Assembly: GCA_030039135.1 (NCBI GenBank)
Contig: JASHQN010000127.1
Location: 1-27,435 of the forward strand
Length of the DNA stretch: 27,435 nucleotides
Source: Thermoplasmata archaeon
GTDB taxonomy: Archaea > Thermoplasmatota > Thermoplasmata > Lutacidiplasmatales > UBA184
Direction of reading: 5' to 3'
The notes beneath the pieces were generated by a model. It worked only from the letters and a program-made list of their open reading frames with translations. It ran no database searches and was not told the origin of the DNA. Shown one piece after another: positions 14,323 through 22,523 of the stretch; the first letter of the stretch is position 1, and every line of letters starts with the position of its first letter. The position numbers and the translations under genes are program-made.

Positions 14323-15368
14323 CGGCGTGGTCGGTCGAGGGTCTCGCGGCGCGGCTCGACCACTTTTCCCTCGGACCGGTCGACCTCGCGCTCGAGCCGG
14401 GCCGCGCGGTCGCGGTGCTGGGGACTTCCGGCGCAGGGAAGACGACGCTCCTGCGCACCCTCGCCGGCTTCGTCCCGCCGAGCGCGGGGCGCGTGCTCCG
14501 GGACGGGGCGGACATCACCGGCCTCGCGCCGGAGGCTCGTTGCCTCGGGTACGTCCCACAGGGGCTCGGGCTCCTCCCCCACCGCACGGTCGAGCGGAAC
14601 GTGAGCTACCCGCGCGAGCTGCGCGGCGATGTCGAGGCGACCCGCCACGTGCGTCCCCTCCTCGAGCGGTTCGGGCTCGCGCCGCTCGCCCGGCGGCGGC
14701 CGGCCCAGTTGAGCGGCGGCGAGGCCGAGCGCGTCGCGCTGGCGCGTGCGCTCGCCGCCGATCCCGAGCTCGTGCTCTGGGACGAGCCGTGGCAGGGGCT
14801 CGATGTCGAGGCCCAGCACGACCTCGGGTTCGTCTTCGCCGAGCTGCGGGATGCGGCCCGGGTACCGGTGGTCGTCGTCACGCACGACCCCGGACTCGCC
14901 TTCTCGATCGCCGACCGGTTCCTCGTCCTGCGGCAGGGGCGGGTCCGCTTCTGGGGAGAACCCCGCGAGCTGCTCCAACGTCCGTTCGATGCCTTCACGG
15001 CCCGGTTCGTCGGCTACGGGAACGTCTTCGACCCCGCGGCGCTCGCCGAGGGCGCGCCCGGTTCCCTCGCTGCGTGGCTACGCGCGCGCGCGGGGTCCGA
15101 CGGGATCGCCTTCGCGCGACCGACCGTGTCCCCCGAGGGGCCGAATCGGGGGACCTGGGAGGGCATCGTCCGCACCGTCCGCCCGACCCCCGAGGGGTTC
15201 ACGCTGACCGCCGGGGTCGACGCCCTCCCCGTCGTCCTACGGGTCCCCGCTCCGGTCCCGTTCCCGATCCCTGCCGTCGGCAGCCGGGTCCGGTTCGACC
15301 TGGGCGAGAACGACATCCGTCCGCTCGGCCCTGCCGGCGCTACAGGAGGGTCGGGGACCGGGAGATGA
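14319..15368 (+). CDS. wtpC: Tungstate/molybdate ABC transporter ATP-binding protein
   Basis: 349 residues. Walker A GTSGAGKTT is at about 35-43, the Q-loop region at GYVPQGLGLLP, the ABC signature LSGGE (Glu in place of the usual Gln) at 131-135, Walker B LVLWDEP at 151-157 and the switch His in VVVTHDPGLA. Residues from about 225 on form a C-terminal TOBE/MOP-like domain, which in ModC/WtpC proteins can bind the oxyanion and inhibit transport. It powers import through WtpB. It starts at GTG within a GTGA overlap and ends in an ATGA overlap with the regulator gene, so the four genes form one tightly packed operon. Confidence 0.93.
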   Translation: MTAWSVEGLAARLDHFSLGPVDLALEPGRAVAVLGTSGAGKTTLLRTLAGFVPPSAGRVLRDGADITGLAPEARCLGYVPQGLGLLPHRTVERNVSYPRELRGDVEATRHVRPLLERFGLAPLARRRPAQLSGGEAERVALARALAADPELVLWDEPWQGLDVEAQHDLGFVFAELRDAARVPVVVVTHDPGLAFSIADRFLVLRQGRVRFWGEPRELLQRPFDAFTARFVGYGNVFDPAALAEGAPGSLAAWLRARAGSDGIAFARPTVSPEGPNRGTWEGIVRTVRPTPEGFTLTAGVDALPVVLRVPAPVPFPIPAVGSRVRFDLGENDIRPLGPAGATGGSGTGR

Positions 15369-16090
15369 GGCGGCCCAGCCGGGTAACGAGCACCGACATC
15401 GCGCTCCTGCGCTCGATCGGCCGGGAGCGGTCGGTCGTCGCGGCGAGCGAACGGGTCGGCATCACCCGCGATCTCGCCGTCTACCGGCTCGGACGCCTCG
15501 CCCGCGCCTTCGGCGGGCCGGTGACCCGGGGCCTGCGCGGGGGCCGCGAGCACGGGCGGACGACCCTCACGCCGCTCGGCGATCGCATCGCGCGGGGCGG
15601 GTTCGACGAGGTCGAGCTGCTCCACCCGCGCCCGGTCGCGCCCCTCTCCCGACCGAACCTGCTCGCCGGCCGCTTCCGGGCCGGACCGCGGGCGGTGGTC
15701 GAGGTCGGCCCTACGCTCGCCCTCCGGGTCACGTTCGCCGCCCACGACGGCGAGCGCCTGCGGCTCGCGCTGGATCCCGAGGCGATCCTCGTGGCCCGAC
15801 GGCGCTTCCCGTCGAGCGCGCGGAACGTCCTCACCGGCCGGGTGATCGCTATCCGGCGGGCCGCCGAGCCGGCGGGCCGCGTGCTCGCCGTCCGCACCGC
15901 CGCCGGCCCGGTACGGGTCGCGCTCGCCCAGGAGACGATCCGCGAGCTCGGCCTGAGGGCCGGCTCGCGCGTCTATCTCTACGTCAAGGCGACGGCCCTG
16001 CGGGCGGTGGGAGGCCCGTCACCGGCTCCCGCCCGCCGGCCGGCGCGCCGCTCTCCGGCGCAGGAGAGGCTGCCGACCCTCGGACGATGA
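15365..16090 (+). CDS. modE: ModE-like molybdate/tungstate-responsive regulator
   Basis: 241 residues. The N-terminal winged helix (about residues 8-80: DIALLRSIGRERSVVAASER, VGITRDLAVYRLGRL, then a GRTTLTPLGDRI wing) matches ModE/LysR-type DNA binding. A middle linker (about 80-155) is less conserved. The C-terminal domain (NVLTGRVIAIRR through VRVALAQETIRELGL and RVYLYVKATAL) is a MOP/TOBE domain that binds molybdate or tungstate. The gene starts in an ATGA overlap with the ATPase gene. Placement at the end of the transport operon and the inverted repeat at 12285-12307 suggest metal-dependent autoregulation of uptake (inference). The Arg/Pro-rich C-terminal 25 residues appear unstructured. 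Confidence 0.85.
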   Translation: MRRPSRVTSTDIALLRSIGRERSVVAASERVGITRDLAVYRLGRLARAFGGPVTRGLRGGREHGRTTLTPLGDRIARGGFDEVELLHPRPVAPLSRPNLLAGRFRAGPRAVVEVGPTLALRVTFAAHDGERLRLALDPEAILVARRRFPSSARNVLTGRVIAIRRAAEPAGRVLAVRTAAGPVRVALAQETIRELGLRAGSRVYLYVKATALRAVGGPSPAPARRPARRSPAQERLPTLGR

Positions 16091-16258
16091 TGCCTCTCGA
16101 ACCGATGACCGCCGACGAGCTCGACCGCTACCTCGAGCGATCGAGCGCTGCGGTGCGTCGAGGCGCGAGGCCTCGGCTACGTCGCGACGAACGTCGTCAT
16201 GGCCGAGCGGCTCGACGACCCGGAGGCGCCGGCTAGTCCCGGATCCCCTCGGTCGTGA
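16087..16258 (+). pseudogene. Possible short frameshifted coding remnant
   Basis: Directly at the modE stop a frame begins MMPLEPMTADELDRYLERS. It then degrades into Arg-rich sequence and stops within 50 codons. A +1 shift near 16147 gives a more protein-like continuation, RCVEARGLGYVATNVVMAER, reaching a stop at 16256-16258 inside the end of radA. This could be a small real gene with a sequencing error, a decayed gene, or chance in GC-rich DNA. No family was recognised. Confidence 0.25.
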
Positions 16259-17231
16259 GGGAGAAGACCGCCTCGCCCTCGGGGAGGTTCGGCGAGTCGA
16301 TCAGGCGCGCGATGCGCCGCGGCGGCTTCGACTTCCGCAGGTACACCCGGTAGGTCGCGGCGTGCGCGACGATGTTCCCGCCGATCGGTCGGGTCGGGTC
16401 GCCGAACAGGATGTCGGGGCGGGCCGACACCTGGTTCGTCACGACGATCGACGCGTTGTAGGTGTCGGAGAAGCGGAGGAGCTCGTGCAGGTGGCGGTTC
16501 AACAGCTGCTGGCGGGGAGCGAGCTCCGCGCGACCGACGTACTCGGACCGGAAATGGGCGGTCAGCGAGTCGACGACGAGGAGCCGGATCGGCTTTTCCC
16601 GGGCGAGCTCCTGCGCCTTCTGAACGAGCAGCATCTGGTGGTTCGAGTTGTACGCGCGGGCGACGTGGATCCGCGCGAGGGCGTCCGTCGGGTCGACGCC
16701 GCTCCCCTTCGCCATGTCGACGATCCGCTCGGGGCGGAACGTGCTCTCGGTGTCGATGTAGACGACCTCTCCCGAGAGACCGCCCTGGTCGACGGGCAGC
16801 TGCACGTTGACGGCGATCTGATGGGCGAGCTGGGTCTTTCCGGTCCCGAACTCTCCCGAGAACTCGGTGATCGCCTGGGTCTCGACGCCCCCGCCGAGGA
16901 GCTCGTCGAGCGCCTTCGCTCCCGTCGTGATCCGACCGAGCCGCTTGCGCCGCTCGAGGAGCGTGGTGCCGCTCTCGAACTGGCCGACATCGGCCTTGCG
17001 GCGGGCCTCGCCGATGATCTTCTGGGCGATCGCGGTGCCGATCTCGGCCGCCTCGGCGACGTCGCCGGGGGAGGCGACGGCGAGCTCCATGAGGTCCGTG
17101 TACCCGGCCTCGCGCAGCTTCTCGGCGGTCGTGGCGCCGATCCCCGGGAGGTCCTCGAGGGCGATCTCGGCCTTCGATTCGGCCTCGGCATCGCCCCCGG
17201 AGGCGCCGCGGCCGGCGTTCTTCGTCGGCAC
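16233..17231 (-). CDS. radA: DNA repair and recombination protein RadA
   Basis: Archaeal RecA/Rad51 recombinase that forms filaments on single-stranded DNA and drives strand exchange. It has 332 residues, a typical length. An N-terminal acidic linker is followed by the helix-hairpin-helix domain (about 25-80, LEDLPGIGATTAEKLREAGY). The ATPase core carries Walker A GEFGTGKTQ at about 126-134, YIDTEST, Walker B RLLVVDSLTAHFR and the DNA-binding loop region VVTNQVSARPD with GGNIVAHAATYR. A GTG start at 17231 is supported by a TATA-like box about 25 bp upstream, which makes the mRNA leaderless. It is not split by an intein. Confidence 0.97.
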   Translation of the reverse strand: MPTKNAGRGASGGDAEAESKAEIALEDLPGIGATTAEKLREAGYTDLMELAVASPGDVAEAAEIGTAIAQKIIGEARRKADVGQFESGTTLLERRKRLGRITTGAKALDELLGGGVETQAITEFSGEFGTGKTQLAHQIAVNVQLPVDQGGLSGEVVYIDTESTFRPERIVDMAKGSGVDPTDALARIHVARAYNSNHQMLLVQKAQELAREKPIRLLVVDSLTAHFRSEYVGRAELAPRQQLLNRHLHELLRFSDTYNASIVVTNQVSARPDILFGDPTRPIGGNIVAHAATYRVYLRKSKPPRRIARLIDSPNLPEGEAVFSLTTEGIRD

Positions 17232-17250
17232 GCCCGTGCGAGCGGCGCCG

Positions 17251-17260
17251 GCGAGATAAG
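17251..17260 (-). promoter_or_regulatory. TATA-like box for radA
   Basis: CTTATCTCGC-type sequence on the minus strand, centred about 24 bp upstream of the GTG at 17231. This fits a leaderless transcript and resembles the purH box. Confidence 0.45.
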
Positions 17261-17295
17261 CGTGCGGGAGGGGTCGCGAAACGCCGAACGATGCC

Positions 17296-18249
17296 CTACG
17301 CTGCGGCGGTAGCGGAGAACGGCTCCCCGGTGAGACGCTGGTAGACGGTCGTGTAGAGCCGGCTCACCTCGTCCACGAGGAGCGGGGGCAACGGAGGGAT
17401 CGGCGGCTCGGGTTGGTGGGCGGCCCGCGCCTGCTGCAGCGCATCGTAGTAGCCGGTCTGGCGGTAGTGCTGGCGGACGAACTCCTTCGAGAAATCGACG
17501 TGACGACCCCGGTCGTAGGCGTCCTTGTCCCAGAACCGATCCTCGTCGGCGGTGCCGAACGTGTCGACGAGCATCAGGGCACCGTCCCGGTCGACGGCGA
17601 ACTCCTTCTTTCCGTCGACATGAAGGAGGCCCCGCGGCCCGATCTCCCGCTGCATCGCCTCGTCCACGCGCAGGATGATCTCTCGGATCTCGTCGAGCTG
17701 ACGGCGATCGATCGCCGCGAGCGCGAGGGCCTCCGGGATCGGGAGCAGCCGGTCGACCGGCTCGAGCTTGGTCGTCACCTCGAAGTGCGGCTCGGGGAGC
17801 CGGGCGCCGAACTTGACGGTCTTGCCCGCCGGGAACCCGAGCTCCTCGGGGCGGACCTTCCCGGCCTTCACCCGGTCCCACATCGAACCGGCGAGGTAGT
17901 AGCGGACGATGAGCTCGAGGGGCACGAGGTACCCCTTAGGACCGGGGCCGAGGGTCTTCGGATCGGGGACGACCTGGACCCGGCGCACGCGCATCGACGT
18001 CGGGCCCGAGAGGCCCAGGAAGTGGTGACGGACCCCGAGGCGGCTGCACAGCTCGAACCAGTGCGCGGCCGTGCGGGCGAGCGTCTCGCCCTTGTGCGGG
18101 ATCTCGCTCGGGATGTGCTTGTCGAAGACCGAGATGTCGTTCGTGAACCGGAACTCGAGCTCGGTCGGGGAGATCTCGTAGACCTCCTTCACCTTCCCGC
18201 GACGCAGGTACTTCGGGGCGGCGACCGCCGGTGCCGGAGCGTTCGGCAT
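17296..18249 (-). CDS. purC: Phosphoribosylaminoimidazole-succinocarboxamide (SAICAR) synthase
   Basis: Condenses CAIR with aspartate using ATP to give SAICAR, the purine step two before PurH. From ATG 18249 it has 317 residues. Motifs of the family: YLRRGKVKEVYEI at the N-terminus, FTNDISVFDKHIPSEIPHKG, HHFLGL, VPLELIVRYYLAGS, HFEVTTKLEP, RGLLHVDGKKEFAV, LVDTFGTADEDRFW. The length is nearer to the longer eukaryote-like or archaeal form than to the 240-residue bacterial one. The ATG at 18249 is chosen over GTG-type upstream codons because a TATA-like AGGTTAATTG lies 22-31 bp upstream. No other purine gene is adjacent; purH is more than 10 kb away in the opposite orientation. Confidence 0.95.
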   Translation of the reverse strand: MPNAPAPAVAAPKYLRRGKVKEVYEISPTELEFRFTNDISVFDKHIPSEIPHKGETLARTAAHWFELCSRLGVRHHFLGLSGPTSMRVRRVQVVPDPKTLGPGPKGYLVPLELIVRYYLAGSMWDRVKAGKVRPEELGFPAGKTVKFGARLPEPHFEVTTKLEPVDRLLPIPEALALAAIDRRQLDEIREIILRVDEAMQREIGPRGLLHVDGKKEFAVDRDGALMLVDTFGTADEDRFWDKDAYDRGRHVDFSKEFVRQHYRQTGYYDALQQARAAHQPEPPIPPLPPLLVDEVSRLYTTVYQRLTGEPFSATAAA

Positions 18250-18270
18250 GGCCTGCGAGGAGCCCCGCCT

Positions 18271-18280
18271 CAATTAACCT
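18271..18280 (-). promoter_or_regulatory. TATA-like box for purC
   Basis: AGGTTAATTG on the minus strand, centred about 27 bp upstream of ATG 18249, consistent with leaderless transcription. Confidence 0.5.
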
Positions 18281-18305
18281 TGATGCGCGCGCCCGCCCCG
18301 CGGCG

Positions 18306-19163
18306 TCAGTCCGAAGGGGAGGGCGGAGCCGTGCGGGGAACGGCGAGACGGTTCAGCTCGTCGAACGAGATCGCTCCGTCGAGGAGCGACGCGAACGACC
18401 CGCGCTTCAGGACGTCCTCGCTGATCCGGCGGAGGAGGCCCATCGTCGCGTAGGACGCCCCGGGCCCGAAGCTGACCCGTTTCACGCCGAGGCGCGCGAG
18501 CTCGGAGAGCGGGGGGAGCCCCGCGCGGACCATCACGTTGACCGGACACTGGAGGGCCCGAACGAACCGCTCGATGGACGGGCCGTCGGTCAACCCCATC
18601 GGGTAGACGCAGTCCGCGCCCGCGTCCCGGTACGCGGTCGCCCGGCGGATCGCCTCGTCGAACCGCTTCGTGGCGTCGATCGATTCCGCCCGGAGCGCGT
18701 CGGTCCGACCGTTGATCACGATCGGGACCCCGAGCGACGTAGCGGCCTCGCGGATCGCGCGGATCTTGCGGACCTGAGCGGGCACGGGAAAGAGCGAGCC
18801 CCGGACCGGCTCCTTGTCCTCGAGGTTGATCCCGACGGCCCCGGCCTCGATCACCGCCCGGACGGTCGCCACGACCCCGCGGGGACCCCGGCCGAACCCT
18901 GCGACGAGGTCGGCGCTGAGCGGCACCGCGATCGCGCTCGCGATCCTCCCGATCGCGCGGACGAACTCGCGACGCGGCATCCCCTCCCCGTCGGGGTAGC
19001 CGTGCGAGACGAGGAGGCCGGCGCTCGAGGTCGCGACCGCAGGGAAGCCCGCGTCCTCGAACGTCCGGGCGCTCGGGACATCCCAGGCGTTGGGCAGCAC
19101 GAGGATCCCGTTCCCGTGATGGAGCTGGCGAAACGCTTCCGCCTTCTCGGCGAGACCGCTCAT
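18306..19163 (-). CDS. Isocitrate lyase / PEP mutase superfamily protein
   Basis: 285-residue TIM-barrel enzyme of the ICL/PEPM superfamily. The characteristic N-terminal segment reads LPNAWDVPSARTFEDAGFPA with ATSSAGLLVSHGYPDGEG. The metal/substrate region is GAVGINLEDKEP, and IVINGRTDAL, GADCVYPMGL and VMVRAGLPPL follow along the barrel. Members act on 2-oxo acids or break C-C/C-P bonds (oxaloacetate decarboxylase, 2-methylisocitrate lyase, phosphonate enzymes). The KKCG motif of true isocitrate lyases is absent, so I leave the substrate open. ATG start; an A/T-rich GGATAAGCG lies about 24 bp upstream. Confidence 0.85.
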   Translation of the reverse strand: MSGLAEKAEAFRQLHHGNGILVLPNAWDVPSARTFEDAGFPAVATSSAGLLVSHGYPDGEGMPRREFVRAIGRIASAIAVPLSADLVAGFGRGPRGVVATVRAVIEAGAVGINLEDKEPVRGSLFPVPAQVRKIRAIREAATSLGVPIVINGRTDALRAESIDATKRFDEAIRRATAYRDAGADCVYPMGLTDGPSIERFVRALQCPVNVMVRAGLPPLSELARLGVKRVSFGPGASYATMGLLRRISEDVLKRGSFASLLDGAISFDELNRLAVPRTAPPSPSD

Positions 19164-19217
19164 GGCGTCGCCACGGTTCGAGCGCTTATCCCGCTTGGCG
19201 GGTCGGGAAGAGGGCCC

Positions 19218-19754
19218 TCAGAGCGAGCGCGCGTGAAGCTGCTGGATCGCCCGGAATCCACGCTTCGCGTAGAAGCGCGTCGCGATCTCGTTCTGGGCCG
19301 GGAACTCGGCGGTGACGACGCCCGCGCCCTTCGCCTTCAGCGCGGCCGACGTCTCGCGCAGAAGGTACTCGCCGACGCCGCGCCGGCGGTAGAGGGGAAG
19401 GAGGTAGATGTCGAGGATCACGCCTTCCCACTCGGGCGTGTAGAACGGCCGCTCGCGGACGAGCGCACGGACGAACCCGACGACCTTGTCTTTGTCCGCC
19501 CCGACCCCCTCGGCGGCGAGGATCACCGCCTTCGGGTCGTCGAGCTGGGCCCGCAGGATCGTCTCCGCCTGGGCCTCCGCGTCCTCCCGGACCTTGAGCA
19601 GGGGATCGAACTCTTCGTTCAGGCGCTTGAGCCTAAGGAGGAGCGGGACGAGCGCCGGTACGTCGGACGCTCGCGCCGCGCGCAGGTGGATCGGGACGGA
19701 GGGGGCCTCGCTCGGGCCGCCGGCGCCCGGGCCGGTCTCCGCACCGGCGCTCAT
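19218..19754 (-). CDS. GNAT family N-acetyltransferase
   Basis: 178 residues. A Gly/Pro-rich N-terminus is followed by the start of a GNAT fold (IHLRAARASDVPALVPLLL). The acetyl-CoA pyrophosphate loop is LYRRRGVGEYLLRE (Q/R-x-x-G-x-G/A form), preceded by the strand VILDIYLLP and followed by the C-terminal N-x-x-A-x-x-F-Y-x-K-x-G-F motif (NEIATRFYAKRGF). The substrate (amine or protein N-terminus) is unknown. The start ATG overlaps the stop of the malic enzyme gene as ATGA, so the two are likely cotranscribed and translationally coupled. Confidence 0.88.
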   Translation of the reverse strand: MSAGAETGPGAGGPSEAPSVPIHLRAARASDVPALVPLLLRLKRLNEEFDPLLKVREDAEAQAETILRAQLDDPKAVILAAEGVGADKDKVVGFVRALVRERPFYTPEWEGVILDIYLLPLYRRRGVGEYLLRETSAALKAKGAGVVTAEFPAQNEIATRFYAKRGFRAIQQLHARSL

Positions 19755-21190
19755 GGTCCCGTCCCTTCCCGAAGGACCCGCGCGCTCGGCAGCGGCGGGG
19801 TCAGTCGGGCCCGGGCCAGCGCGCGCACGAGTCGGGCGGACCGTCCCATGACCGCGCGAGCGCGCTCGAGGAATTCCGCGTGGGAGCGGCGGCGGCCCGC
19901 GATGCCGAGGGTGACCGCGGCGTCACCGACCGCGGCGGCGACGTGGGGGAAGACGTCCAACTCCTCCATCGTGGGCAGAAGGTGGCTCGCCGAGAGCCCG
20001 TGATCCTGGGCGCGGCGCGCGAGCTCCTGCGCCGCCGCGAGGACGATCTCGTCGGGGATCGCCCGGGCCCGGGCGTCGAGGACGCCCCGGAAGACCGCGG
20101 GGAAGATGAGCGAGTTGTTGACTTGGTTCGGGAAGTCGCTGCGCCCGGTCGCCACGATGGCGGCGCCGGCGGCCGTCGCGGCCTCGGGCCAGATCTCGGG
20201 GACCGGGTTCGCGAGGGCGAAGACGATCGGCGAGCGCGCCATCGCTCGGACGTGCTCGGGGCGCACCGTGTTCGGGTCCGGGGTCGAGGCGGCGAGCAGC
20301 ACGTCGGCGCCGGCGAGGGCCGAAGCGAGGTCGCCCGTCCGTCCCCCGCCGTTGGTCCGAAGCGCGAGCCGGTACTTCCACGGGTTCCGCAGCATCAGCT
20401 CGTCGACATCGTTGCGCTCCGCGTGCAGGATGCCCCGTTGGTCGACGAGCGTCAGGTGGTGGGGGTCGTGCCCCAGGGCGAGCAGGAGCCGCGCGGTCGC
20501 AAGGTTCGCGGCCCCCGCCCCGAGGAGGACGGTGCGCACGCCCCGGACCGTTCGACCCGTCAGCTCCAGGGCGTTGAGGAGCCCCGCGATCGTCGCGGCC
20601 GCGGTGCCGAGCTGATCGTCGTGCCAGACCGGTATCGGGAGCCGCGCCTGCAGCGACTCGAGGATCCCGAAGCACTTGGGCGAGGCGATGTCCTCGAGGT
20701 TGATCCCGCCGAACGCCGGAGCGAGGCTCTCGACGGTCGCGACGAACGCCTCGGCCGACTTCGTGACGATGGGGAGCGGGACCGCATCGACCCCGCCGAG
20801 CCACTTGAACAGGAGCGCTTTCCCCTCCATCACGGGTAGCGCGGCCTCGGGACCGATGTCGCCGAGGCCGAGGACCCTCGAGCCGTCCGTGATGATGGCG
20901 ATCGTGTTCCACCGGCCCGTGAGGTCGAAGGCGAGGGCGGGGTCGGCTTGGATCGCGCGGGACACCTCGGCGACCCCGGGGGTGTACCAGAGCGCGAAAT
21001 CCCGAAGCGACCGGACCGGTACCTTCGGGACCGTCTCGACCTTCCCGTGATAGTACCGAGACAGCTCGACGGCCCGTCGGCCGAGCGCGTCGGTCTTCCG
21101 CTTTTCCCGGGCCGCCGACGATCGACGGGAGCGTGAGGAGCGCCGACCGACCCGGCCGTTCTCGACCGGAGCGACCGTGCTCTCCGCCAT
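19751..21190 (-). CDS. Malic enzyme (NAD(P)-dependent malate dehydrogenase, decarboxylating)
   Basis: Converts malate to pyruvate and CO2 with reduction of NAD(P), linking the citric acid cycle to gluconeogenesis and NADPH supply. From ATG 21190 it has 479 residues. Motifs: WYTPGVAEV with the catalytic Tyr, DGSRVLGLGDIGPEAALPVM, EGKALLFKWLGGVDAVPLPI with the catalytic Lys, the metal-binding NLEDIASPKCFGILE, HDDQLGTAAATIAGLLNAL (Leu where His is usual), a Rossmann GAGAANLATARLL, and SDFPNQVNNSLIFPAVFRG. An Arg/Ser/Lys-rich N-terminal extension of about 45 residues precedes the fold. ATG 21190 is preferred to GTG 21205 because the TATA-like GTTTATAG is about 31 bp upstream of it. The C-terminal extension of about 60 residues lacks the phosphotransacetylase domain seen in long bacterial forms. 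Confidence 0.93.
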   Translation of the reverse strand: MAESTVAPVENGRVGRRSSRSRRSSAAREKRKTDALGRRAVELSRYYHGKVETVPKVPVRSLRDFALWYTPGVAEVSRAIQADPALAFDLTGRWNTIAIITDGSRVLGLGDIGPEAALPVMEGKALLFKWLGGVDAVPLPIVTKSAEAFVATVESLAPAFGGINLEDIASPKCFGILESLQARLPIPVWHDDQLGTAAATIAGLLNALELTGRTVRGVRTVLLGAGAANLATARLLLALGHDPHHLTLVDQRGILHAERNDVDELMLRNPWKYRLALRTNGGGRTGDLASALAGADVLLAASTPDPNTVRPEHVRAMARSPIVFALANPVPEIWPEAATAAGAAIVATGRSDFPNQVNNSLIFPAVFRGVLDARARAIPDEIVLAAAQELARRAQDHGLSASHLLPTMEELDVFPHVAAAVGDAAVTLGIAGRRRSHAEFLERARAVMGRSARLVRALARARLTPPLPSARVLREGTGP

Positions 21191-21217
21191 GGACGCCTCG
21201 TTCACCGGGGGCAGCGT

Positions 21218-21225
21218 CTATAAAC
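21218..21225 (-). promoter_or_regulatory. TATA-like box for malic enzyme
   Basis: GTTTATAG on the minus strand, centred about 31 bp upstream of ATG 21190 and only about 16 bp from GTG 21205, which supports the ATG as start. Confidence 0.5.
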
Positions 21226-21320
21226 GCTTTGCCTGAGACGTTGCCAGGGTTCGGCGATTGTCGCACTCGCTTCGGCGTGCGGGCTGCGGGGGGCCCGCGG
21301 AAACGGCGCCGGGGCCCCAA

Positions 21321-21330
21321 ACTAAATAGC
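21321..21330 (+). promoter_or_regulatory. TATA-like box for the rhodanese-MBL gene
   Basis: ACTAAATAGC, centred about 33 bp upstream of ATG 21359; leaderless or near-leaderless transcript predicted. Confidence 0.45.
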
Positions 21331-21358
21331 CGGGCTACCCGTTTCGTTTCGGATCTCG

Positions 21359-22444
21359 ATGGCGGTCGACTCCGGCCGGCTTCCCCACCCGTACTTCCGA
21401 CCCCCGCGCGTCGGGGCCGTACCGCTCGTGGCGCCCCGGGAGCTGCGCCAGCTTCTCGAGGGTCCGGCGCCACCGTTCCTGCTCGACGTCCGCCCCGTCG
21501 CGGAGCGGCGCATCGTCCATCTTGCGGGCGACCATCACGTCCCGCTCGAGTCGCTCCCCGACGCGCTCGCCGGCCTACCCCGCACCGACCCGATCGTCGC
21601 TTACGACCGCCTGGGGTTCCGTGCCCGGGAAGCGGTCGAGTACCTCCGGGCGCATGGCTTTCCTCGGGCCGCGGCGCTCGAAGGTGGTCTCGACGAGTAC
21701 GCCCGGGTCGCCGACCCCGACGTCACGCGCTACGATCTCGACGAAGGCGGGCTCGACCTCGTCGTGCGCCAGATCCCGCGCCCCGACTCCGGATGCCTCA
21801 GCTACTTCGTCGCCGATCCCGTGGAACGGGTCGGCGTCTTCATCGACCCGGGCCGGGACGTGGAGCCGTACGAGCGGTGGCTCCGCGACGGCGGCTGGCG
21901 CCTCGCGGCGATCGTCGAGACCCATACGCACGCCGACCATCTCGCGGGCCATGCCGCGCTGCACGCCGCGACGGGCGCGCCGATCTACGTCAGCCGACGC
22001 TCGCCGGCCGAGTACCCTCACGAGCGGCTCGGTCAGGACCAGGGCCTATCGTTCGGTCGCGAGGAGATCACGGTACTCGAGACCCCGGGGCACACGCGCG
22101 ATCACCTGGCCCTGCGCGTCCGCGACAAGATCTTCACCGGCGACACCCTGCTCCTCGGCTCGTGCGGGAGGACCGACCTCGGCGACGGATCGCCCGATCT
22201 GTTGTGGGAGAGCCTCTGCGACCGGATCCTGAGGCTCCCGGACGAGACCGAGGTCTACCCGGCGCACTACGGGCCCCGGCACGCGCTCGAGGAGCGGTAC
22301 GTCTCGACCCTCGGATTCGAGAGGGCCCATAACGAGGCGCTCCGGCAGCCGAACCGCGAGGCGTTCGTCGTGTACATGACGGAGGGCTGGCCCCCGAAGC
22401 CGGCCGACTTCGAGCGGATCGTACACACGAACCTCGTGGAGTGA
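21359..22444 (+). CDS. Rhodanese-like / metallo-beta-lactamase fusion (persulfide dioxygenase-like)
   Basis: 361 residues with two domains. Residues about 20-125 form a rhodanese-like domain (PFLLDVRPVAERRIVHLAG, then IVAYDRLGFRAREAVEYLRAHGF, and LEGGLDEY), but the active-site Cys is Asp (residue 83, codon 21605-21607), so sulfurtransferase chemistry is unlikely. Residues about 135-350 form a metallo-beta-lactamase domain of the ETHE1/persulfide dioxygenase type: THTHADH (His189, His191, Asp193, His194), PGHTRDH, FTGDTLLLGSCGRTD and PAHYGPRH. The usual natural fusion puts the rhodanese after the hydrolase; here it is first. The enzyme may oxidise glutathione-like persulfides to sulfite in sulfide detoxification. 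A glyoxalase II-type hydrolase is the alternative. Confidence 0.88.
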   Translation: MAVDSGRLPHPYFRPPRVGAVPLVAPRELRQLLEGPAPPFLLDVRPVAERRIVHLAGDHHVPLESLPDALAGLPRTDPIVAYDRLGFRAREAVEYLRAHGFPRAAALEGGLDEYARVADPDVTRYDLDEGGLDLVVRQIPRPDSGCLSYFVADPVERVGVFIDPGRDVEPYERWLRDGGWRLAAIVETHTHADHLAGHAALHAATGAPIYVSRRSPAEYPHERLGQDQGLSFGREEITVLETPGHTRDHLALRVRDKIFTGDTLLLGSCGRTDLGDGSPDLLWESLCDRILRLPDETEVYPAHYGPRHALEERYVSTLGFERAHNEALRQPNREAFVVYMTEGWPPKPADFERIVHTNLVE

Positions 22445-22493
22445 GGGCCGTTACCTCCGACGCAACGCGGTTGCTTGCCTCGCGTCGCGCCAC

Positions 22494-22501
22494 CGTTAAG
22501 C
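22494..22501 (+). promoter_or_regulatory. TATA-like box for the split metE pair
   Basis: CGTTAAGC, centred about 27 bp upstream of ATG 22524, consistent with a leaderless mRNA for the two-gene operon. Confidence 0.45.
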
Positions 22502-22523
22502 GGCGACGGGAGTCGCCCCGCCG

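Noticed and set aside
18231..20003. 590-codon plus-strand frame spanning purC to malic enzyme region
   Set aside because: It crosses several recognisable genes on the other strand and is a composition artefact.
21290..21318. GC-rich hairpin (GGGGGCCCG against CGGGGCCCC) between malic enzyme and the rhodanese fusion
   Set aside because: The arms are imperfect runs of G and C, expected by chance at this composition, and no T-run follows.
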